From: Geopsychrobacter electrodiphilus DSM 16401
GTDB taxonomy: Bacteria; Desulfobacterota; Desulfuromonadia; Desulfuromonadales; Geopsychrobacteraceae
Direction of reading: 5' to 3'
DNA length: 64,000 nucleotides
Assembly (NCBI RefSeq): GCF_000384395.1
Contig: NZ_ARWE01000001.1
Coordinates: forward strand, 1,240,001-1,304,000
A model generated the notes under the pieces. That model made no database searches, was not told the origin of the DNA, and saw nothing but the letters and a program-made list of their open reading frames with translations. A program made the position numbers and the translations under genes. Positions 55,307 to 63,800 of this stretch are shown one piece after another; position 1 is the stretch's first letter, and every line of letters starts with the position of its first letter.

Positions 55307-55322
55307 TGGCATACGGCTTGCT
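55307..55322 (+). promoter_or_regulatory. Sigma-54 promoter of the cytochrome 2 operon
   Basis: TGGCATACGGCTTGCT has GG (55308-55309), ten bases, GC (55320-55321). Predicted start near 55333. Confidence 0.82.
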
Positions 55323-55411
55323 AAGTTTTGCGTGTGCCGTGTTGCTGTTTGCTGAGGGTGCTATGGCGTTTTACAGTTCCCAGCTTGCCTTGCAAGGGAT
55401 CCCCTTATTCC

Positions 55412-56599
55412 ATGACATTTCGCATTTGCAGTCAGCGCCTGATTCTGAATCTGTGTACGGCCTGTGTCTTTGGTCTGCTGATCGGCAGTGCTCTGACTTG
55501 TCCCGCCCAGGGGTTTCATGAAGGTGGCGTCGGGAATTGCAACGGTTGTCATTCGATGCATAGCGCCAAGCCCGGCAGTCAGCAACTGCTGCTGAGTTCC
55601 GACCCCAGTTCAATCTGCCTCAACTGCCACGCTGGTGCCGGCGGCCCCAATAGCCCATCGGTCTTCAGCCCGGACGGCTCGGCGCTTACTCCCGGCGGAG
55701 ATTTTTACTGGTTGACCCGCAGCTACAGCTGGCTGGACGGCAGCAGCCCGGCGGCCGACCATGGCCATAACATTGTCGCCATAGATTACGGTTTACTCTC
55801 TGACCCGGTTTTGTCCACCTCGCCTGGCGGGAGTTTCCCTTCGGCCGCCCTGGGTTGCACCAGCTGTCATGACCCGCACGGTCAGGTTGGCGGCGGTACC
55901 CCGCGGGGGAGTCTGCCGATCACCCGTTCCGGCTCTTATGGTGACGTGGTCGATATTGGCGGTGTGAACGGCAATTACCGTCTGCTGGGCGATTCCCGTT
56001 ACACCCCTGCCAACGGACCGGCTTTCCAGGCCAATGCGCCGGCTGCGCGGCAGAGCAGCGTCAACCGATTCGAAGAGACCGACAGCTCCCATGTCGCCTA
56101 CGGTGCGGGGATGAGTGAGTGGTGTGGAAACTGCCATGGCGATCTGCTGCACAACGCTCATCAGGTTGCCGGGAGCAGTTTTGTGCATCCTTCCGGGAGC
56201 GGCGCTCTGCTGACACCTGCACTCGTCTCGACCTACAACAGCTATCTGCGGACCGGAGATTTAAGCGGGGTTGCTTCGAACGCCTACCTCCAGTTTGTTC
56301 CCTTCGAACGAGGTACCAGCAACCTGCAGCTGCTCGATCCGAACAGCACTCAGGGGCCGGAGGTCACCTCAACTGTCATGTGTCTGACCTGTCATCGTGC
56401 CCACGCCTCGGCCTTCCCCAAGGCCGGTCGCTGGGATTTCAATGCAGTTCTGTTGGTCGACTCCCACCCGAAGGTCGGTGATATGGGGGGGACGGCCGGT
56501 GACGTATATGCCAGCTATTACGGCCGCGATATCGCCCTGGAGTTTGGCAGCGGGCAAGGATCATTCTGTGAAAAATGCCATGGTTCCACTACGCCCTGA
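55412..56599 (+). CDS. OmcS-like hexahaem c-type cytochrome 2 (putative nanowire subunit)
   Basis: From ATG 55412 the precursor is 395 residues with a signal peptide (NLCTACVFGLLIGSALTCPA) cleaved before FHEGGVGNCNGCHSMHSA. Six CxxCH motifs: CNGCH, CLNCH, CTSCH, CGNCH, CLTCH, CEKCH. It shares with cytochrome 1 and OmcS the landmarks GGDFYWLTR, GHNIVAIDYG, CTSCHDPHG, GAGMSEWCGNCH, FVPFE and CLTCHRAHAS, and keeps the inter-subunit ligand His16. The C terminus (CEKCHGSTTP) differs from cytochrome 1. The frame is open upstream to 55328, but only 55412 gives a proper signal peptide. Unlike cytochrome 1 it has no terminator; four genes follow in one transcript. Confidence 0.9.
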   Translation: MTFRICSQRLILNLCTACVFGLLIGSALTCPAQGFHEGGVGNCNGCHSMHSAKPGSQQLLLSSDPSSICLNCHAGAGGPNSPSVFSPDGSALTPGGDFYWLTRSYSWLDGSSPAADHGHNIVAIDYGLLSDPVLSTSPGGSFPSAALGCTSCHDPHGQVGGGTPRGSLPITRSGSYGDVVDIGGVNGNYRLLGDSRYTPANGPAFQANAPAARQSSVNRFEETDSSHVAYGAGMSEWCGNCHGDLLHNAHQVAGSSFVHPSGSGALLTPALVSTYNSYLRTGDLSGVASNAYLQFVPFERGTSNLQLLDPNSTQGPEVTSTVMCLTCHRAHASAFPKAGRWDFNAVLLVDSHPKVGDMGGTAGDVYASYYGRDIALEFGSGQGSFCEKCHGSTTP

Positions 56600-56606
56600 G
56601 GGAGTT

Positions 56607-58031
56607 ATGCTGAGATTAAATTACCACGGGGATCTGAAGTATCTGCTGATCGGTCTGTGCTTGTTGTCTCTCGTTGCCTGCTCCTTTGCGGTGCCAGCGG
56701 TGACCGCTCCAAAAGCCGCGCTGGATAACCTGACCCTGTTTCTGCAGCCTCTCCCGCAGGAGGCCCATCGCCTGACCATTCATCTGGCAGAGCTGGTCGC
56801 TTTACGCGTGGATGGCGGGGAAATCGCCTTGCCACTGGCTTTGAACCCGCTGGTAGCCGATGACCTGATTGACGCCCAGACGAAGCTGAGCGGTGTTTCC
56901 TTGCCGATTGGTCTCTACCGCGGCCTTGCCCTGCGCATCGCCGCCGTCGAGCTGCTCGGAGAAGAAGGTCAGATCAATCTACTCCCCCCTCCAGAACGTT
57001 TAACTGTTGAGTATCCTTTCCAGATTAGCAAAGACCAGAGCGAGATCCTCTATCTGTCTCTGGCGGCCGACCGCCTGATCACAGACGGCGCGATTTTCAC
57101 GCCGCGGTTCTCCCTGTGGCAGCCGGAAAGGGTGCTGCTGAACCTCAAGGGCTTCGTCAGTAATAGTGGCGCTAGCAGTCTGACCGTTTTCAATAAACGG
57201 ACAGTTGAAGTGCTCGGCATCCTGCGCATGGGTGAAACGCCGCGGGATTTGCTGCTCGATCAGGCCCGCGGCTGGCTCTATGTCGCGCTGAGCGGAGAGA
57301 ACGCGATCGTGGTGGTTGACCTGAACACTGGCAATCTGCTTGGACGGGTCGCCCTGCGCTTCGGCGATCAGCCCAGCAAGCTGGCACTGACACCCGGCGG
57401 AAAAACCCTCCTCGCGCTTAATCCCGGGAGCAACACCGTCAGCCTGATTGATCCCCAATCCCTGTTTGAGACCGGACGGATCAATCTCCTTTCAGAACCG
57501 AATGGCCTGATTGCCGGGGCTGATGACACCCATGCCTACGTGACCCTGGCCAATAATTCACTCACCGTACTCGACCTTAAGGGCCGACAGATTCAGCGCA
57601 CCGTCCCCCTTAATGAGGCGCCAATGGACGGGGTGATCAGTCGGGATGGCCGAACCTTGTTTCTGATTAACCGGTTTTCCGCCGACCTGACCGTTTTCGA
57701 CCTGGCCTCGCTGACGACGTCCAGAAAGATTTATGTCGGCAACGGGGCTCTTTCGCTCAAGGCTGATGGCTCAACCGGACTGATCTACATCGGCAAACAG
57801 GATGGCGGCATCGCGGTGGTTGATCCGCGTTCGCTGAGCGCAGTCGATGCCTTCAGTCTGGACCCCGAGCCGGTGCAGGCGATCACAATTGACGAGGAGG
57901 AGAATGCCCTGTTCGCCGTGCAACCAAACAGCCGCACTCTGATAAAACTTGACCTGGTCAGCAAAAAAGTGTTGGGCCGTCTGACCCTTGAGGCCGGCAG
58001 CCATGATGTTGTGGTCATGGGTGAGCGGTGA
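56607..58031 (+). CDS. Lipoprotein with N-terminal DUF4382-like domain and YncE-type beta-propeller
   Basis: From ATG 56607 (GAGGGAG just upstream) the product is 474 residues with a lipobox ending SLVAC25. Residues about 35-190 are a beta-rich domain resembling DUF4382 (LTIHLAELVALRVDGGEIAL; LPIGLYRGLALRIAAVEL). Residues about 200-470 form a seven-bladed YVTN-type propeller with repeats such as RGWLYVALSGENAIVVVDL and GKTLLALNPGSNTVSLIDP. It begins eight bases after cytochrome 2 and overlaps the barrel gene by four. It may act as a surface or periplasmic partner of the filament; that is inferred from position only. Confidence 0.78.
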   Translation: MLRLNYHGDLKYLLIGLCLLSLVACSFAVPAVTAPKAALDNLTLFLQPLPQEAHRLTIHLAELVALRVDGGEIALPLALNPLVADDLIDAQTKLSGVSLPIGLYRGLALRIAAVELLGEEGQINLLPPPERLTVEYPFQISKDQSEILYLSLAADRLITDGAIFTPRFSLWQPERVLLNLKGFVSNSGASSLTVFNKRTVEVLGILRMGETPRDLLLDQARGWLYVALSGENAIVVVDLNTGNLLGRVALRFGDQPSKLALTPGGKTLLALNPGSNTVSLIDPQSLFETGRINLLSEPNGLIAGADDTHAYVTLANNSLTVLDLKGRQIQRTVPLNEAPMDGVISRDGRTLFLINRFSADLTVFDLASLTTSRKIYVGNGALSLKADGSTGLIYIGKQDGGIAVVDPRSLSAVDAFSLDPEPVQAITIDEEENALFAVQPNSRTLIKLDLVSKKVLGRLTLEAGSHDVVVMGER

Positions 58032-60169
58032 GGGTGCCCGGCGTGAAGAGTCTGCGGACCCTGATTTGCGTTGCGCTGATATGCAGTTGGACGCTGCTCT
58101 GCTCCTGGTCTGCCTCCGCTGACAGTCTGCGTCTGCTCACCGATCTGAAATACGATCTCAATCGGAGCCATAAGACCGATAAATACACCTTGCTTGAGAC
58201 CGACTCTGAGCAGAGGAATTTTTCGCAGATTTACAACCTTGAAATCCAGAAGGAGATTTTCCCGACCTTGAAGCTGAATACCAGCGGTCTGTTCGACCAG
58301 AATAATTCGAAGAATAGCTCGACCGATCCCACCGTTTCAGACGGTAATTCGGTCGAGAACGCGTTGCGGACCTCGGTTGATCTTCAACTGACGACCCCGT
58401 TGCTGCGTGCTGCGACCGGTTACCGGAAAAGTGAGGTAAAACGGAGTCTTTTGTCTGCGGTCACGACCCGGAATTTTACCGAGAGTTACAGTACCGACCT
58501 GCACTGGACCCCGGTCGAATTGCCGCGGGTCGATCTGGTTTTCGCGCGCGATCTGGTTTACAACCTTCCGCGAACTAACGATCAGAAGACCGACACCTAC
58601 CAGCTGCGGAGCAAATACAGCTACCAGGACTACCAGTTCAGCTACGATCATACGACGGCAGATGCTTTGAATAAAATCTCGGAATTCAAGACCCTGTTGA
58701 ATTCTGACACGGGGTCGGTGCGTCTGGGGCGGAGCTTTCAACAGGGGAGAGTTTCCCTCAACAGCAGCTTACGCGCTGCACGGCAGCAGGTCGATTTTAC
58801 CGGGATCGGTGAGCGGCTGGTACCACCGGCCTCAAACGGTGTTGTTATCGGCAGGCTGGATGATGCAAGCCCGGCGACCAGTAACCCGGAGGCTGGATTC
58901 GTACTGAGCTCTATCGATCTGCTGGTAGATTCTCTGCTGGCCGCCAGGCAGCTCAGTTTTGGCCTCGATTTCGGAACACCCACAGCACTCGATCGACTGC
59001 AGGTCAAGTTTGCCGATCTTGGCAGCCACACCAGCAACGAGTTCCCCTGGCAGATCTATATCCGTGATACCGAAACCGAAAACTGGAGTCTGGTCTCCGG
59101 TGTTCAACAGAGTACCAGCCTGGCCGGAAACGCCTTTGATCTGAAATTTTTATCTATAAAAACCCGTTACATCAAGGTTGTCACCACGCAGCAGGTGCAG
59201 GTTGGCGAAAATTTACAGATTACCGATCTGGTTCCGCGGCGTTCTTTGCCACCAAATTCCTCGACCTTCAGCTCAATGGACTGGAGTGGCGACCTTTCGA
59301 CTACCTGGAAGATGACCGACAAGACCTCGACCGGTTACGACCTGCTATACCGTGAACGCAGCTCGGAACCACTGGGCGAGAAGTCGTCCCTGGTCAATGC
59401 CGGTGTCAGATTGAGCCACATCTTCAGCAAGGTGTTCGTCGGCAACACGCGTCTTCAGCATACCGAGGGCTGGGAGAACGGCAAAACCTCCAGTATTGAC
59501 GATACCTTTTCTGTGGCGCTGGCGGCCAGGTACCTGGATACCTTCAATCAGAACCTGACTTACAGCTTTAGCCAACTGACCGATGCTGATTCCCACACCA
59601 GCGACAGTCACGCGGTTTTTCTGCGCAACAATCTGGATCTCTATAAAGGCTGGAGCATGTATCTGGATAATGGCTACAGCCTGCAACATCCTGCTGATTC
59701 TTCAGATATCGACACATTTTTTCTGAGGGTCGGCAGCAACATCATTCCCAATAGCTGGATGAATTATACCCTTTCTTATGGAGCATCCTGGGTTCATGGC
59801 GGAGACAAGGCGGAAGCACACGATCAGGATGGGCGCCTGATTGCGACCTGGGTGCCCACTGCGGCGATCAGCTTGTCTGCGGATCTGTCGTTTACCGATA
59901 AATCCGGTGAGATACACGAATCAACCGCCGAGCAGAAGTATTTTGTCAACTGGTCGCCGTTCCGCGATGGCACTCTCTTCATCTCCCTGACCTATGGTCG
60001 GACCCAGAACACCGATGACAAAAAAATCTGGACGTTTTCTCCTTCGCTGCACTGGCAGCTCAATCGCAAGACCCTGCTGACACTGGAATATCTGAAGGGA
60101 GAAACGGAAGATCAGTCCGAAATTGTGGCGTTTGAAAATTTCAGTTTGGGGATTCGAGTTTTTTATTAA
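58028..60169 (+). CDS. Outer-membrane beta-barrel protein in the cytochrome 2 operon
   Basis: The 713-residue product starts at GTG 58028, overlapping the upstream stop. It has a signal peptide (LICVALICSWTLLCSWSASA) and long amphipathic strands throughout (LNTSGLFDQNNSK, TYQLRSKYSYQDYQFSYDH, FNQNLTYSFSQLTD), ending in the aromatic FSLGIRVFY typical of barrels. Residues about 275-400 look like an inserted F5/8-type or galactose-binding-like module (LDFGTPTALDRLQVKFADLG, WQIYIRDTETENWSLV, TRYIKVVTTQQ). No porin-cytochrome (MtrB/OmbB) family motif is recognised. It could be the exit pore or anchor for the cytochrome, which is a guess from context. Confidence 0.75.
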   Translation: MRVPGVKSLRTLICVALICSWTLLCSWSASADSLRLLTDLKYDLNRSHKTDKYTLLETDSEQRNFSQIYNLEIQKEIFPTLKLNTSGLFDQNNSKNSSTDPTVSDGNSVENALRTSVDLQLTTPLLRAATGYRKSEVKRSLLSAVTTRNFTESYSTDLHWTPVELPRVDLVFARDLVYNLPRTNDQKTDTYQLRSKYSYQDYQFSYDHTTADALNKISEFKTLLNSDTGSVRLGRSFQQGRVSLNSSLRAARQQVDFTGIGERLVPPASNGVVIGRLDDASPATSNPEAGFVLSSIDLLVDSLLAARQLSFGLDFGTPTALDRLQVKFADLGSHTSNEFPWQIYIRDTETENWSLVSGVQQSTSLAGNAFDLKFLSIKTRYIKVVTTQQVQVGENLQITDLVPRRSLPPNSSTFSSMDWSGDLSTTWKMTDKTSTGYDLLYRERSSEPLGEKSSLVNAGVRLSHIFSKVFVGNTRLQHTEGWENGKTSSIDDTFSVALAARYLDTFNQNLTYSFSQLTDADSHTSDSHAVFLRNNLDLYKGWSMYLDNGYSLQHPADSSDIDTFFLRVGSNIIPNSWMNYTLSYGASWVHGGDKAEAHDQDGRLIATWVPTAAISLSADLSFTDKSGEIHESTAEQKYFVNWSPFRDGTLFISLTYGRTQNTDDKKIWTFSPSLHWQLNRKTLLTLEYLKGETEDQSEIVAFENFSLGIRVFY

Positions 60170-60258
60170 GGTTCGTGTTTGATTCTGGAAAAGGAGTTCC
60201 CGGGTTCAAAGTAATGACAAATCGCGGAGTTACCCCCTTTCAGCAAGAGGTTACGCAC

Positions 60259-60846
60259 ATGAAATGGAACAGGCTTCTGATGAATATCCCGCTGGGTTTT
60301 TGTTTGCTGCTCCTTTTGGCCGGCTGCAGCGGTTCAATGAGTTCAGTTCACGATTACACCAACGCGCAGATGGATTTCAGTGCGGTGCACACAGTGGCCG
60401 TTCTGCCGTTTCAGAATCTGTCAGCGGACGATCAGGCCGCGGAGCGGGTCAGGGACGTCTTCATGGGGATGCTCCTGACCACGGAGCAGATCTACGTGCT
60501 GCCGACCGGCGAAGTGAAGCGTGGTATCGCCCTGGTCGGTATGCGCAGTCCGCAGACACCGACGACCGAAGAGATCACCAAACTGAAAAACATTCTGAAG
60601 GTCGACGCGGTCATCACCGGTGTGCTCAGGGAGTATGGCACGGTCCGCTCCGGCTCGGCCGAAGCCAACCTGGTCTCGTTGAGCCTGCAGATGGTCGAGA
60701 CCCAGAACGGCACGACGGTCTGGTCGGCCTCTTCAACCAAAGGAGGGATCAGCATGGCGGATCGGATGCTGGGGAGTGGTGGCCGACCGATGAACGATGT
60801 GACGACACAGGTGATTAATGATCTTCTCGACCAGCTTTTTGAATAA
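60259..60846 (+). CDS. GNA1162/CsgG-like lipoprotein
   Basis: From ATG 60259 (AAGAGG about ten bases upstream) the product is 195 residues with a lipobox ending LLAGC23. The single domain has VAVLPFQNLSADDQAAERV near residue 43, DVFMGMLLTTEQIYVLPTGEV, VDAVITGVLREYGTV and LSLQMVETQNGTTVWSAS, the pattern of the TolB-N/CsgG/GNA1162 group. CsgG proteins form outer-membrane secretion channels for amyloid fibres, whereas many relatives only assist assembly. The frame continues upstream to 60175 without a signal peptide. Confidence 0.82.
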   Translation: MKWNRLLMNIPLGFCLLLLLAGCSGSMSSVHDYTNAQMDFSAVHTVAVLPFQNLSADDQAAERVRDVFMGMLLTTEQIYVLPTGEVKRGIALVGMRSPQTPTTEEITKLKNILKVDAVITGVLREYGTVRSGSAEANLVSLSLQMVETQNGTTVWSASSTKGGISMADRMLGSGGRPMNDVTTQVINDLLDQLFE

Positions 60847-63800
60847 AATCTGGCGAATTATACTGCTCGTGCTGATTTTGTCCAACAACTCAGGGGCACG
60901 TCAGCTGCAGTCGTCCGCCGAGCCGCAAGCGAGCCTGCTGCCGGTCTTTCAGGTCGTCGCTGATCTGCCTGCTCCCCAGGTTATGGAGCGCAGCGCTGTG
61001 ACCTGGCAGGTCGTCTCAACCGATATCGGGGAGGCAGCGCAGTTTTCGTTCGAACTGATGAACGAGGACGGCCGGGTCGCGCAGGTTCAGAAGGGGAGTT
61101 CGTCTGAGTGGCGTTGGTGTCCCGACACGGCCGGAACTTTCCGGGTCCGGGTGAGTGCCCGGGCCGAAGCAGGGCACTGGTCGGAGGGGGAGTGGTCCGC
61201 TCCCTATGTGATCGTCCCGCCTCTGTTGCTGGAGGGTTCAACCGTTGACAAAACCAGCCCGCAGATGGCCGGAACCGGACCGATTGTCTGGCGTATCGCG
61301 GCCAGCGGCGGTGTCGCCCCCCTGACCTACGATGTTGAGCTCGAAAAAAATGGAACGACTTCCGGGTTTATCGGGGCACCGGCTGGGATCCTGGCCTGGA
61401 CCCCACAGGCTGCGGGCAGCTATCGACTGCGGACCCTGGTCAGCGATGTGCGTGGTAATACCGAATTTGGGGAATGGTCTCAGCCCTTCGAAATTGTCCC
61501 GGCCCTGACAGTGGAAAAAATATCTGTCGACAGGCCGTCCCCTCAGATGGCCGGGACCGGTCCAGTGACCTGGACCGTTACAACAACCGGCGGTGTTGGT
61601 CAACCTGTTGTGCATTTCGAGTTCGAGCCTGAGGGTGGACCTTCTGAAATTGTACAGTCAGGGGCGGCGAAGAACTGGATCTGGCCTGCTACCGAGCCCG
61701 GGAGTTACCGGGTTCGGGTCTTGGTTGAAGACCTCCAGGGAAATCAGGTTGAAAGTCACTGGTATGGTTTTTTCAAAATCGCACCGTCGCTGAGGGTACA
61801 GGCCCCGGTGCCTGACAAAGCAGCGCCGCAAGCCGCATTGACAAAACCGATTACCTGGGTGGCCAGCGCGACCGGCGGTGTGGTGCCTCTCTCCTATCAG
61901 TTTGAGTGGTCGCGTGATGGAGGCGATCAACAGACGCTTGAGTCGGGGCCTTTATCCGACTGGAATTGGGCCCCGGCTGAGGCTGGCGATTACAAGGTCA
62001 GGGTGTGGGTCACAGATTTGCGTGGCAATCAAGCTGTCAGTGCCTGGGCTGATCCCTACAGGGTCGCACCACCACTGAGCATTGAAGCCCCGATTGCAGG
62101 AATCTCTGCTCCGCAGATGGTTGCGACCGTGGCGGTTCCCTGGACGGTGAACGCCAGCGGCGGGGTGGGGGCAAGGACCTATATGTTCGAGTTGGCGCGG
62201 GACGCGGGTAAGGTAATCACCATGCAGAGCGGCCCTGCTTCGACCTGGAGCTGGCAACCGGTAGAAGCTGGTGTTTACCGGGTGCGTTCACTGATGTCCG
62301 ATGCCTTGGGAAATCAGGTTTCAAGTGACTGGTCGGCGCCCTTCGGAATCGAGCCAAAACTTCAGATTAGATCTTTTTCTACCGATCGGTCTTCTCCGCA
62401 GGCCGCACAGACCATGCCTGTCGTCTGGAATATCAGGGTGAGCGGAGGGGTAGGGGAGAAGAGCTATCGGTTTCAGATGGCGTGCAATGGAGATGAGGCG
62501 CGCACTGTTCAGGAGGGATTGAGCGCGAGCTGGTCCTGGCGTCCGCTTGAAGCTGGGGATTGCCGCTCACGCGTTATGGTCAAAGACAGCCTCGGTAACC
62601 AGTTGCAGGGAGATTGGTCACCCTCCTACCAGATTGTTCCCCCTCTGATTGTTTCTGTACCTGAACCGAATAACCCTGCGGAGCAATATCTTGTTGGCAC
62701 CCAGGTCCGTTGGAAAACCCGTGCTTCTGGTGGGGTCGGAAAGAGAACCATTCGTTTCCTGTTCGAGGAGATAGCGGGCCAGCCAGATCAGGTTCAGGAA
62801 GGTTCAGAAGCTGTCTGGCTCTGGCGGATAGAAAAACCCGGGTACTACCGAGTCAGTGCCGTTGCCATTGACAGGCTCGGCAACAAGAAAGAGAGCGATT
62901 GGTCCGACTGGAAGGAGATCCGGACGCCCCTGGCCCTTGACTCCCTCACCTCTTCATTGTTGTCACCGCAACCGACTTTGGAGAAGGGTCTCTACTGGCG
63001 AGCGAAAATTTCAGGTGGCATCGGGGACGTCACCTGTGAATTCAGAACAATCAGGGACGGTGTCGAGGCAATTGAACAGCAGGGGGGGGCGCCACGCTGG
63101 AACTGGTCTCCAGCTAAAGCAGGTCATTACCGGGTAAAGGTCAGGGTGTTGGATTCCGCAAATCATCTGGTGGAGAGTGACTGGTCAGACGATTATCAAA
63201 TCACCCCGGTCATTACTCCTGCCAGTCGCGTTGCACTTCTGCCGATCGAGAATCTGACAGACGGCAAAGCCCCATTGCAGCAGATAGTTTCTGAGTTCAG
63301 CGACCAACTAAATGGCCGACTGCCACTGCTCGGTGAGAAAAAACTTGAACAGTTCATGCGTGCCCATCGTATGCGCTACTCCGGGGGGATCGATGCGGCC
63401 TTAGCCGCTGCGTTACGTGAGGAAACTGGTACTGAGGCGGTGTTCATTACGTCGCTCGAGACCTGGCATGAAACCCCGCCGCTGCGTATCTCCCTGTTTT
63501 CGCGGCTGGTGACCACCGGGCCCGAGCCCCGGATCATCTGGATGGACAGCATCGGGTTATCAGGAGATGAGGCTGCGGGTCTGTTGGGCCTTGGAAAAAT
63601 AAAGGACATGCATGCTCTGCTTAATCAGGCGATCGGTAAACTGATCACTTCCTTTCAGTCCTATCTGGCCGCCAAGGATCCCAGCTTTCGACATACCCCG
63701 GATCAACAGGTACGACTGATAAATGGGGCTTCGGGTACCGCGGAGAACGCCCTTGGTTCCAGAAAGGCCAGGTATAATCCGCAATTCAGTTTTCGCTCAT

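Larger units (their letters stand above)
55091..55411. other. Terminator and control region between the two cytochrome genes
   Basis: These 321 bases hold the terminator of cytochrome 1 (55134-55166), a palindromic operator (55181-55204), a sigma-54 promoter (55307-55322) and a 79-base leader. The frames that cross it lack a signal peptide at the right place. Confidence 0.8.

Noticed and set aside
55303-55521. 72-codon frame starting within the sigma-54 promoter of cytochrome 2
   Set aside because: It begins upstream of the predicted transcript start and overlaps the cytochrome 2 signal peptide in another frame.
56397-56606. N-terminal extension of the propeller lipoprotein frame
   Set aside because: It lies within the cytochrome 2 coding region; only ATG 56607 gives a signal peptide with lipobox.
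60264-60818. 184-codon frame inside the CsgG-like gene
   Set aside because: Out of frame with the lipobox-bearing product; residues are rich in Arg, Gly and Asp as expected of a shifted frame.
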